Assembly: GCA_005402585.1 (NCBI GenBank)
Contig: BIFP01000048.1
Span: forward strand, 186,001-250,000
Reading direction: 5' to 3'
Origin: Micromonosporaceae bacterium KJ-029
GTDB taxonomy: Bacteria > Actinomycetota > Actinomycetes > Mycobacteriales > Micromonosporaceae
DNA length: 64,000 nt
The position numbers and the translations under genes were made by a program. Below the pieces are notes generated by a model, which did not search any database, was not told the origin of the DNA, and saw only the letters and a list, made by a program, of their open reading frames with translations. Below are positions 34,166 through 42,776 of the stretch, in pieces. Position 1 is the first letter of the stretch. Each line of letters begins with the position of its first letter.

Positions 34166-35632
34166 GTGCCCGTCACCGCTGCCCCGACAGAGCTGATCCC
34201 GGACACCGCCGCCCTCATCGGTGCCACCCGCACGGCGGCCACCACCGGCGGCGTCCACCAGCACGTGTACGCCGGTGACGGGCGAGCCACCACGGCCGTG
34301 CCGCTCGGCGGCGCCGCCGAGATGGACGCGGCGGTTCGCGCCGCCGGCGCGGCTCTCGACAGCTGGCGGGCCACCACCGGCAACGTCCGGCGCGACCTGC
34401 TGCTGCGGCTGGCCGAGCTGGTCGAGCGGCACGCCACGGAGCTGTCCGGGCTGCAGACGCTGGAGAACGGCTGTCCTCGGCAGTTCGCCTCGGTGATGCC
34501 GGGAGTGGCCGTCGACCACCTGCGGTACAACGCCGGATGGGCGGACAAGATCGGCGGTGAGATCGTCCCGACGTGGCCGATACGCGCCGTCGACTACACC
34601 CTCGACGAGCCGTACGGCGTGATCGCCCTGATCATCCCCTGGAACGGCCCGCTGGTCTCCGTCGCGCAGATGCTCGCCCCGGCCCTCGCGGCCGGCAACA
34701 CGGTGGTGCTCAAGCCCTCGGAGCTGGCGCCGTTCACCGCGCTGCGGCTCGGCGAGCTGGCGCTGGAGGCCGGTTTCCCGCCCGGCGTGGTCAACGTGGT
34801 GCCCGGCGGTGCGGCCGGCGGCGAGGCCCTGGTGCGGCACCCGGGGGTGGACAAGGTGCACTTCACCGGCGGCGGGGGCACCGCCCGGAAGATCCTCGCC
34901 GCCGCCGCGGAACGGCTCGTCCCGGTCGGCCTTGAGCTGGGCGGCAAGTCCGCGCACATCATCTTCGGCGACGCCGACGTCCGGATGGCGGCGCGACTGG
35001 CAATGAGCGGCGTGATCGCGCTGAGCGGGCAGGGCTGCGCCAACGGCACCCGGGTGCTGGCGCACTCGTCGGTCTACGACGAGGTGCTGCGCACCGTCGC
35101 CGCACGGCTGGCCCGGGTGCGGCTCGGTGACCCCGCCGACGAACGCACGATGATGGGTCCGGTGGTCAGCGAGAGCGCCTGCCACCGAATCCTCGGCGTG
35201 GTCGAACGGGCCCGCGAGCAGGGGCACGGCCGGCTGGTGTCCGGCGGCGTGCGGCTCGGCGGCGACCTCGGCGACGGCTACTACGTCGCCCCGACGGTCT
35301 TCGCCGAGGTCGACCCGGCCAGCGAACTCGCGCAGGAGGAGATCTTCGGGCCGGTACTGGCCTTCACCCCCTTCGACACCGAGGAGGAGGCGGTCCGGCT
35401 GGCCAACGGCACCCGCTACGGTCTCGGGGCGTACCTGCACACCACCGACCTGCGCACGGCGCACCGGGTGAGCCGGGCGGTCGCCGCCGGCAGCGTCTGG
35501 GTCAACGGGGTGCCCGGCGTCCTGCCGTCGGCACCCTTCGGTGGCGTACGGCAGAGCGGCTGGGGCCGGATCGGCGGCGAGGCCGGCGTACGGGAGTTCC
35601 TGCGGCCGAAGAACGTCTGGATCGCCACCTGA
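34166..35632 (+). CDS. NAD(P)-dependent aldehyde dehydrogenase
   Basis: 488 residues, standard length. I-I-P-W-N-G-P near residue 155, the general-base Glu in L-E-L-G-G-K-S, and the catalytic Cys in G-Q-G-C-A-N-G-T are all in place; the F-G-P-V block near the end is intact. It oxidises an aldehyde to the acid. The GTG at 34166 with GGAAGAGG upstream begins the recognisable protein; earlier in-frame codons lie in the promoter. The substrate could be an aldehyde from the oxidative tailoring steps or a primary metabolite. Confidence 0.9.
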   Translation: MPVTAAPTELIPDTAALIGATRTAATTGGVHQHVYAGDGRATTAVPLGGAAEMDAAVRAAGAALDSWRATTGNVRRDLLLRLAELVERHATELSGLQTLENGCPRQFASVMPGVAVDHLRYNAGWADKIGGEIVPTWPIRAVDYTLDEPYGVIALIIPWNGPLVSVAQMLAPALAAGNTVVLKPSELAPFTALRLGELALEAGFPPGVVNVVPGGAAGGEALVRHPGVDKVHFTGGGGTARKILAAAAERLVPVGLELGGKSAHIIFGDADVRMAARLAMSGVIALSGQGCANGTRVLAHSSVYDEVLRTVAARLARVRLGDPADERTMMGPVVSESACHRILGVVERAREQGHGRLVSGGVRLGGDLGDGYYVAPTVFAEVDPASELAQEEIFGPVLAFTPFDTEEEAVRLANGTRYGLGAYLHTTDLRTAHRVSRAVAAGSVWVNGVPGVLPSAPFGGVRQSGWGRIGGEAGVREFLRPKNVWIAT

Positions 35633-35634
35633 TC

Positions 35635-35798
35635 AGAGGCTGTCGGGAAACCCCGGGGCGAGCGAGGCGGGGTCCAGGCGGCGATCCGGCAAGGCGGAGC
35701 TTGGTCCGGATACCGGTGTCGTATCCGGACCAAGCTCCAACGCCGCCGGTCGTCGCCTGGGCCCGCCGCAGCCGCCGCGCGGTTTCCCGACAGCCTCT
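35635..35798. repeat. 164-bp nested palindrome (MITE-like or bidirectional terminator)
   Basis: Outer perfect 18-bp inverted repeats (35635-35652 and 35781-35798, beginning AGAGGCTGTCGGGAAACC) enclose inner perfect 18-bp repeats (35696-35713 and 35721-35738) with the 7-nt centre CGGTGTC. The 42-43 nt between each outer and inner arm also pair imperfectly, so the whole element can fold into one long hairpin. It fills the gap between convergent ALDH and ABC genes, and its right edge includes the first base of the ABC stop codon. No clear target-site duplication was found. Confidence 0.8.
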
Positions 35799-37621
35799 CA
35801 AAGCCGCCAGGATCGGGCCGCCTCCTGCTCGGCCCACATCCGCGCGTACCGGCCCTGGCGGGCCAACAGCTCGTCGTGCCGCCCGACCTCGACCACCTCG
35901 CCGCCATCGAGCACGACGATCCGGTCGGCGTGCCGGACCGTGCCCAGCCGGTGCGCGACGACCAGCACCGTGCGCCCCTGGATCAGATCGGACAACGCCT
36001 GCTGCACATGCCGCTCGTTGGTGGCGTCCATCGCCGCCGTCGGCTCGTCGAGCAGCACGATCGGGGCGTCCTTGAGGATGGCGCGGGCCAGCGACAGCCG
36101 TTGCCGCTCGCCCCCGGACAGGGTGGCGCCGCCCTCCCCCACCATGGTGTCCCCGCCCCGGGGCAACCGGGCCACGATCTCGTCGACCCGGGCCCGCACC
36201 GCGGCCTGCCGCACCTCCCCGTCATCGGCGCCGGGCCGGCCGAATCGGATGTTGTCCCACACCGACTCGCTGAACAGGTAGCTGTCCTGGAACACCACGG
36301 TCACCGCGTCGAACAGGGTCCGGCTGTCCAGCTCGCGGATGTCGACCCCGCCGATGCGGATGGTGCCGGCGTCAGGGGCGAAGAACTGGGCCAGCAGGTG
36401 CAGGCAGGTCGTCTTGCCGGCGCCGCTGCTGCCGACGAGCGCGGTGACCGTCCCCGCCGGGGCCTCGAAGCTGACTCCACGCAGCGCCGGCCGGTCCGCA
36501 CCCGGGTAGGTGTACGAGACGTTCTCGAAGGCCACGTCATGTCCCTGCGGCGTCCGGCCGGTGTGGACCTCCGCCGGCACCGGCTCGGCGAGCAGCGCGC
36601 CGAGCCGGTCGACGGCCGCCTCACCCACCCGCAGGCTCTCGGTCTGCTCACCCATCGCCCGCAGCGGGCCGTGGATGCGCAGCGACAGCACCGCGAAGAC
36701 CAGGAAGGTGGCCGGGGCCAGGTCGCCGCCGATCAGCAGGAAGGCGCCGACGAGCAGCACCACCGGCAGGCCCAGTTCGATCACGGTGAGAAAGAGCACC
36801 AGCGGGACGACCAGCCGACTCACCAGCCCGTTGCTGGCCTCGCGGTGCCGGACCAGGGCTCGGGCCAGCCGCCCGGCCCGGTCACCGGTGGCGCCGTGCA
36901 CGCGGGCCACGGCGATGCCCGAGACGTACTCCTGGAAGCGGGCCGCGGCCTGGCCGCTGGCCTGCGCGCGCTCCGCGGCCAGCCGGGCGAAGGTGCGTTG
37001 CGACCAGGCGTAGACCAGCATCGCCAGCGGGATGGTCGCCAACGCGGCCAGGCCCATCCGCCAGTCCTCCAGCAGCAGACCGACCGCGATCACCAGGGGC
37101 AGCAGGGCGGCACCGATGATGGTGGGGATGGCGCCGAAGACCACCGGCTCCAGCTCGCTGAGGTGGTGCGTGACGAGGGCGGTGAGGTCGCCGCTCTGCC
37201 GCCTGGTGTGGTAGCCCAGCGGCAGCCGGCGCAGCTGCTCCAGGGCGCGCAGGCGCAGCTCGCCGAGGAGTTCGAAGGAGGCCACCCAGCTCTGCCGCTG
37301 GGCGAGCAGGTCGAAGCCGAACTGGCCGAGCACCGCGGCGATCACGCCGACGCTCCACCACAGCACCTCGCGCTGGCTGATCGCCGGGCCGCCGAGGTGG
37401 GCCTCGCGCAGCCGTTGCAGGACCACCACGAGCAGCCAGATCGGCACCGCCGTGCAGACCGCCGCGGCCATCCGGGCGGCGATCCCCCACAACTGCTGGC
37501 GACGCAGCCGCGGATCGGACAGCGACCACAGTCGCCGGATGAGGGCGATGGTGCGCCCGGCCACCGTGCCGACCGGTGGCGCGGTCGAGCCGGCGGCCGG
37601 GGTCGAGGTCAGGGTCGTCAC
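35798..37621 (-). CDS. ABC transporter, fused TMD-NBD (YbtQ/YbtP-like) 1
   Basis: 607 residues: six TM segments (about 40-320) then a nucleotide-binding domain with Walker A G-S-S-G-A-G-K-T-T, signature L-S-G-G-E-R-Q-R and Walker B I-V-L-L-D-E-P. Fused half-transporters of this kind (YbtP/YbtQ, IrtAB, SCO7689/7690-like) import metallophore-metal complexes or, more rarely, export. GTG at 37621 overlaps the stop of its partner by 4 nt, indicating a heterodimer made in equal amounts. Its stop touches the palindromic element. Confidence 0.9.
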   Translation of the reverse strand: MTTLTSTPAAGSTAPPVGTVAGRTIALIRRLWSLSDPRLRRQQLWGIAARMAAAVCTAVPIWLLVVVLQRLREAHLGGPAISQREVLWWSVGVIAAVLGQFGFDLLAQRQSWVASFELLGELRLRALEQLRRLPLGYHTRRQSGDLTALVTHHLSELEPVVFGAIPTIIGAALLPLVIAVGLLLEDWRMGLAALATIPLAMLVYAWSQRTFARLAAERAQASGQAAARFQEYVSGIAVARVHGATGDRAGRLARALVRHREASNGLVSRLVVPLVLFLTVIELGLPVVLLVGAFLLIGGDLAPATFLVFAVLSLRIHGPLRAMGEQTESLRVGEAAVDRLGALLAEPVPAEVHTGRTPQGHDVAFENVSYTYPGADRPALRGVSFEAPAGTVTALVGSSGAGKTTCLHLLAQFFAPDAGTIRIGGVDIRELDSRTLFDAVTVVFQDSYLFSESVWDNIRFGRPGADDGEVRQAAVRARVDEIVARLPRGGDTMVGEGGATLSGGERQRLSLARAILKDAPIVLLDEPTAAMDATNERHVQQALSDLIQGRTVLVVAHRLGTVRHADRIVVLDGGEVVEVGRHDELLARQGRYARMWAEQEAARSWRL

Positions 37622-39414
37622 GTGCTCGCTCCGCTTCGCTCGCCGGTGGCGCCGAGACTCCAGTGGGCGCTGGTGGTCGCGTCGGCCCAGAGCCCGGCGT
37701 ACGTGCCGTCGGAGCGCAACAGGTCGTCGTGGCGTCCACTCTCGACCACCCGGCCGTCAGTCATCACCACGATCCGGTCGGCGTCGCGGACGGTGGTGAG
37801 CCGGTGGGCGATGACCAGCAGGGTGCGCCCGGCGGCGAGGTTCGCCACCGCCTGCTGGATGGATACCTCGTTCTCCGGGTCGGTGGAGGCGGTGGCCTCG
37901 TCCAGCACCACCACGGGCGCGTCCTTGAGCAGCGCGCGGGCGATGGAGATGCGCTGGCGTTCCCCGCCGGACAGGGTCGCGCCACGCTCGCCGACCACGG
38001 TGTCGTAGCCCTGCGGCAGGGCGAGGATGAAGTCGTGGCAGCGGGCGGCACGGGCCGCGCGGTGGACCGCCTCGTCGTCCAGGTCGGGCCGGCCCAGGGT
38101 CAGGTTGGCCCGGACGGTGTCGTGGAAGAGGAACGGATCCTGGAACACCACCGCGACGGTGTCCATGAGCTGGTCGACGGACATCTCCCGGACGTCGACG
38201 CCGCCCACCCGCACGGCCCCGGCGGAGACGTCGAAGAACCGGGACACCAGACGGGCGACGGTGGTCTTGCCCGAACCGCTCGGCCCGACGATGGCGGTGA
38301 CCCGTCCCGCCTCGGCACGAATGGTCACGCCGTCGAGGACCCGCCGGTCGGGGTCGTAGCCGAACGCGACATCGTCCAGCTCGACCGAGGCCGGCCCCAG
38401 GGGCACCCGGCGACCGGTGTCCGGCAAAGCCGGGGTGTCCAGCAGGACGGCGATCTCGTCGGTGCCGAACCGGACCTGGCGCAGCTGTGAGCTGTAGCCG
38501 GTGAGTTTGGTCAGCGGCGCGGTGTAGCCGAGGGCCAGCAGCAGGAACAGCAGCAGGGTGGGCAGGTCGACGGCGCCGTCGCGGTAGAGCCAGAGACCCA
38601 CCGGCACGACGACCACCACGTTGGCGGCCATCACCGTGAAGTAGGCGGCCCCGCCGGGCAGGAAGGCGGTGCCCCAGCGGGTCTCCGCATCGACGTACCG
38701 GCGAACCGCGTCGGTGGCCCGGGCGACCGTGTCGGTCTGCCGGTTGAACACCTTGACGGCCTTGATGCCGTGCAGGAACTCGGTGACCGCCTGGTTCATC
38801 GCCATTCCGGCGCCGTGCCACTGCGCCACCCAGGCGCCCGACCCACGGGTGGCGTGCCGCATGGCCAGCATCGCCAGCGGTACGACCGCCACCGCGGCCA
38901 GCGCCAGCCGCCAGTCGATGACGAAGAGCCAGACCGTGGTGGCCGCGACGACGGTCAGCGCGGCGACCGCGTCGGGCAGCATGTGCGCGACGAAGACCTC
39001 GATCCGCTCGACGTCCTCCATCGCGAGCTTGCCGATGCCACCACTGCCGCGGCGGGTCACCTCGCCGAGCGGCAGCGCCGCGAGCCGTTCGGCGATGCGC
39101 CGGCGCAGCCGGTAGAGCAGCCAGTACGCGCAGACGTGGCTGATCGCCAGGGCGGCGCCCATCAGCGCGGTGCCGCCCGCGATGGCCACCAGCGCGACGA
39201 GGGCGTACCAGACCAGGGCGTTGCCGTCGGGGGTCACCTCGGTGACCAGCTCGACCGCGACCCGGTAGGCCATCAGGTACGGCACGAGCTGGCAGGCCAC
39301 CGCCGCGATGGCGAGCAGCACGGCGGCGGTGAGCCGGCGTCGTTGCGACCGCACCAGCGACCGGAGCAGTTCCCGGCCGCCGCGGCCGGCATCGGGGTCG
39401 CTGTCGGCGGCCAT
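37618..39414 (-). CDS. ABC transporter, fused TMD-NBD (YbtP/YbtQ-like) 2
   Basis: 598 residues, same layout: TM region about 20-310, Walker A G-P-S-G-S-G-K-T-T, signature L-S-G-G-E-R-Q-R and Walker B V-V-V-L-D-E-A. First gene of a two-gene operon with the transporter downstream. An inverted repeat 57 nt upstream of the start is a likely operator. Together with the Ybt-type NRPS this is the best candidate for metallophore uptake, 20 kb away from the NRPS genes; that link is inference from family and cluster context. Confidence 0.9.
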   Translation of the reverse strand: MAADSDPDAGRGGRELLRSLVRSQRRRLTAAVLLAIAAVACQLVPYLMAYRVAVELVTEVTPDGNALVWYALVALVAIAGGTALMGAALAISHVCAYWLLYRLRRRIAERLAALPLGEVTRRGSGGIGKLAMEDVERIEVFVAHMLPDAVAALTVVAATTVWLFVIDWRLALAAVAVVPLAMLAMRHATRGSGAWVAQWHGAGMAMNQAVTEFLHGIKAVKVFNRQTDTVARATDAVRRYVDAETRWGTAFLPGGAAYFTVMAANVVVVVPVGLWLYRDGAVDLPTLLLFLLLALGYTAPLTKLTGYSSQLRQVRFGTDEIAVLLDTPALPDTGRRVPLGPASVELDDVAFGYDPDRRVLDGVTIRAEAGRVTAIVGPSGSGKTTVARLVSRFFDVSAGAVRVGGVDVREMSVDQLMDTVAVVFQDPFLFHDTVRANLTLGRPDLDDEAVHRAARAARCHDFILALPQGYDTVVGERGATLSGGERQRISIARALLKDAPVVVLDEATASTDPENEVSIQQAVANLAAGRTLLVIAHRLTTVRDADRIVVMTDGRVVESGRHDDLLRSDGTYAGLWADATTSAHWSLGATGERSGAST

Positions 39415-39470
39415 CGCCCACCTCTCTCATCGGTGGTCGGTCGGTCCGCTCTGGACCCTCGACGTTCGGG

Positions 39471-39485
39471 TAACGATAGTCGTTA
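39471..39485. promoter_or_regulatory. TAACGA-TAG-TCGTTA operator upstream of ABC pair
   Basis: A 6-bp perfect palindrome with 3-nt spacer inside GGTAACGATAGTCGTTATCG, 57 nt before the ABC start. Typical of a TetR- or MarR-type operator. It does not match DtxR/IdeR or Zur boxes. Confidence 0.5.
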
Positions 39486-39586
39486 TCGAAGTCGTGGAAC
39501 AGCTTCCGCCGTCGAGAATATCGCCGACGGTAGGCGACCGGACGGCCGAAGGTAACCGTCCCGACCGGGGCGGCACGACGACGCGC

Positions 39587-40198
39587 TCAGCCCTCCACGG
39601 CGCCGAAGGTCGGCGCACCGGCACTGTGGTAGGTCAGCATCGTCACCCCGCTGCCGGAGGTCCGGCTGTCGACCAGCCGCAGGCCGGCGGGGGGCACGCC
39701 GTCGGCGAACAGGCGCCGCCCGCGGCCCAGCACCACCGGGAAGACGAGCAGGTGGTACGTGTCGATCAGCCCCTCGCGCATCAGTGACGCGGCGAGCCTG
39801 CCGCTGCCGTGCACCTGTAGTTCCCGACCGGGCTTGCGCTTGAGTTCGGTGACCGCCGTGGCCAGGTCGCCGTCCAGGCGCTGCGCACCGGACCAGGTCA
39901 GCTCGTCGTCCCGGGTGGTGACCACGTGCTTGGGCAGCCGGTTCAACGAGTCCCCGACCGGGTCGGACGGGTCGCCGTGGTGGGGCCACCAGGCGGCGAA
40001 GATGTCGTACGTCCGCCGACCGAGCAGGAACTCGTCGACCCGCTCGAAGATGGAGGTCATGTACGCGCCGACCGCGTCGTCGAAGTGCGGCGGCAGCCAG
40101 CCGCCCAGGTCGAACCCGTCGCTGCGGTCCTCGTCGGGGCCGCCGGGTGCCTGCATCACACCGTCCAGGGTCAGGAACGTGGTGAGCGTGAGTCGCAT
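39587..40198 (-). CDS. Dihydrofolate reductase-family protein (RibD C-terminal type)
   Basis: 203 residues, the YyaP/RibD_C branch: T-L-D-G-V-M-Q-A-P-G near the start, L-L-G-R-R-T-Y-D-I-F, and the V-H-G-S-G-R-L-A-x-S-L block. NADPH-dependent reductase of unknown substrate, common as a stand-alone gene in actinomycetes. ATG with GAGG upstream. A second member lies at 52003. Confidence 0.9.
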   Translation of the reverse strand: MRLTLTTFLTLDGVMQAPGGPDEDRSDGFDLGGWLPPHFDDAVGAYMTSIFERVDEFLLGRRTYDIFAAWWPHHGDPSDPVGDSLNRLPKHVVTTRDDELTWSGAQRLDGDLATAVTELKRKPGRELQVHGSGRLAASLMREGLIDTYHLLVFPVVLGRGRRLFADGVPPAGLRLVDSRTSGSGVTMLTYHSAGAPTFGAVEG

Positions 40199-40420
40199 GG
40201 TCGTCTACCTCCTCGGAGGGCGACGCCGTGCCGCCCCTCACTGTCCCGACGGCCCACCAGGCGGGGAATCGACACCACCGCCGCAGATGTGACCCAGGCC
40301 ACAGACAGCATGCGGTGGCGGGTCAGAGTGGACCAGCACCGCCACGCCGGTCAAGGCTCGCTTACCCGATCATGACCTTTCTTTCCTCATATAGCGCCGT
40401 TCGAGGTAGGTTAGGGAACC

Positions 40421-40885
40421 ATGCAGGATGACTGGCTTTCGGCCGAGCAGGTCGCCGAGGGGCTCGGCCTGCACGTACGCACCGTGCGCGGCTACATCCG
40501 CGGCGGCCGGCTGAAGGCGGTCCGGATCGGCAAGCAGTACCGGATCGCCCGCACCGACCTCGACGCCTTCACCGGCCGGGCGGCCGGCACCGCCACCCCG
40601 CCCCGGGTCGAGGTCTCCACCGTCGTGGAGGTCGACACCCTCGGCCCGAGAGCCGCCGACCGGCTGAGCACCCTGCTCGTCGCCGCTGCGCAACAACGCG
40701 GTGACAGCACCGAACCGCTGCGCGTACGGACGCTGCACGACGACGGGCGCGGCCGACTCAAAGTGATCATCCTCGGCGACCTGGCGGCCACCGCCGAAGT
40801 CCTGCGGTTCCTCGACGACGTGCTCACCGAGGAGAACCGCCTGTTCCGCACCGATCCAGCCGACCCGGAGGTACGTGATGGCTGA
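40421..40885 (+). CDS. Excisionase-type helix-turn-helix protein
   Basis: 154 residues. The first 50 form a MerR/excisionase-like HTH (W-L-S-A-E-Q-V-A-E-G-L-G-L-H-V-R-T-V-R-G-Y; R-I-G-K-Q-Y-R-I). The rest is an alpha/beta region of unknown type with no recombinase nearby, so it is a regulator rather than part of a mobile element. It overlaps the DUF4180 gene by 8 nt, a pairing that suggests a joint regulatory role. The ATG is preceded closely by TAGGTTAGG, half of a DtxR/IdeR-like box. Confidence 0.82.
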   Translation: MQDDWLSAEQVAEGLGLHVRTVRGYIRGGRLKAVRIGKQYRIARTDLDAFTGRAAGTATPPRVEVSTVVEVDTLGPRAADRLSTLLVAAAQQRGDSTEPLRVRTLHDDGRGRLKVIILGDLAATAEVLRFLDDVLTEENRLFRTDPADPEVRDG

Positions 40886-41237
40886 CGTGGTGACCGAACG
40901 CCGGGGCGTACCCGTGCTCGTCTGCGACGACGACGGACCGCCGATCGCCGGCACGCAGGACGCGCTCGACCTGATCGGGGCCAGCTACGCCCGGGCGGAC
41001 GTGGTGGCCGTACCGGCCGGGCGGTTCGACGAGCGGTTCTTCGTCCTGCGTACCGGACTGGCCGGGGAGATCATGCAGAAGTTCGTCAACTACCGCGTCC
41101 GGCTGGTGGTGGTCGGGGACATCTCCACCCAGGTCGCGGCCAGCACCGCGCTGCGGGACCTGGTGACCGAGTCCAACCGGGGCAACCAGGTGTGGTTCGT
41201 CGCCGACCTCGACGAGCTCGACGACCGTCTGGGCTGA
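40878..41237 (+). CDS. DUF4180-family protein
   Basis: 119 residues, matching the DUF4180 pattern: an internal R-F-D-x-x-F-F-x-L-R-T-G-L-A-G-E-I-x-Q-K-F-x-N-Y block and a C-terminal N-R-G-N-Q-V-W-F-V. STAS-like alpha/beta fold is likely; biochemical role unknown. The ATG at 40878 has GGAGG seven nt upstream; a GTG three nt earlier is equally in frame. Coupled to the HTH gene. Confidence 0.88.
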   Translation: MADVVTERRGVPVLVCDDDGPPIAGTQDALDLIGASYARADVVAVPAGRFDERFFVLRTGLAGEIMQKFVNYRVRLVVVGDISTQVAASTALRDLVTESNRGNQVWFVADLDELDDRLG

Positions 41238-41377
41238 GGCCGGCACCGGCCACATCCCGACCGCCGCACCCGCGAAATCGACACAGCCGATTCCGGGGCC
41301 CCGTCGAAGGTTTCCACCGCGCCCGATTGAACCAATCCACCGCCGCCGGCCGTACCTGATGGGGAAGGGAGTGGCCA

Positions 41378-42124
41378 ATGAAGCGCCTGACCCCGTTGCT
41401 CACCCTCCTGTCGGGGGCGGTGACGGCCGCTGTGTTGTTCACGATGAGTGCGCAGGCATCGCCGCCGGCCACCCAACCGGCGGCGGAGAACGGCCCACCG
41501 GCCGCCGCACCGGCGCCGTCGGCCGATGCCGAGGTCCCCGTGGACGAGGAGCAGCCGGACCCCGCCGCCACCCGGCCGGCCGTGACGTCCCCGCCGATCG
41601 AGCCCGACACGCCGCCGGCCGCCGAGGCCGAGGTGGTCGAACAGAACTGGATCGGCGAGCTGGAGAACGGCGCCAGCATCGCCATCACGATCAAGGGCGG
41701 CAAGGCCGAGGCGTACGTCTGCGACGGCCGGAGCATGGAGCTGTGGCTGTCCGGCACGGTGGCCAACGGCAAGATCGAGCTGACCGGCAACGACGCCCGG
41801 CTCAGCGGCGTCATCCGCGGCGACAGCGCCACCGGCGAGATGGTCGTCGGCGTCCGGCGCTGGAAGTTCACCGCCCGGCCCGGCGAGGACGCGGCCGTGA
41901 AGTCCGGCACCGGCACCGCCCCGGCGATCTACCGCGCGACCGACGAGGTCCGCAAGGCCGGCATCGACGGCGGCTGGATCATGCTGCCCGACGGCACCCA
42001 GATCGGCATCGTCACCTGGAACGGCAAGCCGATCCCGGCGCCGCCGCTGGACCCCGCCTTCAACAGCACCATCGTCAACGGGGTCACCATCACGGCCGAG
42101 CCGGTCGTCCCCGGAGCCCGGTGA
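41378..42124 (+). CDS. Secreted protein, first of a three-gene set with a Rieske protein
   Basis: 248 residues. A Sec signal peptide (M-K-R-L-T-P-L-L-T-L-L, cleavage near A-Q-A-S) is followed by an Ala/Pro/Glu-rich linker to about 85 and a beta-rich domain (W-I-G-E-L-E-N-G-A-S-I-A-I-T-I-K). No catalytic motif recognised. The stop overlaps the next start (TGATG), so it is coupled to a membrane protein and a Rieske protein; the three may form an extracytoplasmic redox unit. Confidence 0.82.
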   Translation: MKRLTPLLTLLSGAVTAAVLFTMSAQASPPATQPAAENGPPAAAPAPSADAEVPVDEEQPDPAATRPAVTSPPIEPDTPPAAEAEVVEQNWIGELENGASIAITIKGGKAEAYVCDGRSMELWLSGTVANGKIELTGNDARLSGVIRGDSATGEMVVGVRRWKFTARPGEDAAVKSGTGTAPAIYRATDEVRKAGIDGGWIMLPDGTQIGIVTWNGKPIPAPPLDPAFNSTIVNGVTITAEPVVPGAR

Positions 42125-42756
42125 TGTCCCAGCACCGCCAGAGCAACGTACGCACGGTGCCCCGCCGGCCGCCCGCGCCGACCGTCGAGGTGATGCGCGA
42201 CTTCGGCGCACCGCCGCCGAGCGCCCCACGGCAGCGGCCCTCGCTGCTGGTGCCGCTGGCGGTCGGGGCGGGGGTGGCGGTGGCGCTGGGCGTCTACGGC
42301 CGTACCCACACCCCGACCGGTATCGCGGTGAACCTGGCCGGCTTCTCCTCGCCGCTGACGGTGAAGGTGTGGCTGGGTACGGGAGCGGCGTTCTTCGCCG
42401 TCGTCCAACTGCTGTCCGCGCTGGCCATGTGGGGCCGGCTCGGCGGGTTCTCCCCGTCCTGGGCCGGCTCGGCACACCGGTGGTCCGGCCGGATCGCCTT
42501 CCTGCTCACCGTTCCGGTCGCCGTGCACTGCCTGTACGCGCTCGGCTTCGCCGACTACGACACCCGTACGCTGCTGCACTCCCTGCTGGGCTGCTTCTTC
42601 TTCGGTGCGTTCGCCACCAAGATGCTGACCCTGCCCAAGCGTGGCCTGGCCGGCTGGGTGCTCCCGGTGATCGGCGGGTTCGTCTTCATCGCCTTGATCG
42701 GTGTATTCCTGACTTCGTCGGTCTGGTACTTCACCACGTTCGGCATCCAGTTCTGA
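42124..42756 (+). CDS. Membrane protein, DUF6529-like
   Basis: 210 residues: a cytoplasmic Pro-rich N-terminus (about 1-40), then five or so TM segments. Histidines in S-A-H-R-W-S-G-R and A-V-H-C-L-Y, and a further H-S-L-L-G-C, could ligate heme in a cytochrome b561-like arrangement; this is inference from spacing. Between a secreted protein and a Rieske protein, so it may pass electrons through the membrane. Confidence 0.82.
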   Translation: MSQHRQSNVRTVPRRPPAPTVEVMRDFGAPPPSAPRQRPSLLVPLAVGAGVAVALGVYGRTHTPTGIAVNLAGFSSPLTVKVWLGTGAAFFAVVQLLSALAMWGRLGGFSPSWAGSAHRWSGRIAFLLTVPVAVHCLYALGFADYDTRTLLHSLLGCFFFGAFATKMLTLPKRGLAGWVLPVIGGFVFIALIGVFLTSSVWYFTTFGIQF

Positions 42757-42776
42757 CCACGGGAAGGGCACCTCAG

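Noticed and set aside
1-39000. Many long open frames on the opposite strand of the NRPS and tailoring genes (for example about 2180 codons antisense to NRPS A)
   Set aside because: They are Arg/Pro/Gly-rich shadows caused by high GC; no domain is recognisable and the sense frames encode clear enzymes.
40421-41237. Excisionase-like protein as part of an integrated element
   Set aside because: No integrase, attachment-site repeats or other element genes nearby; the partner is DUF4180.
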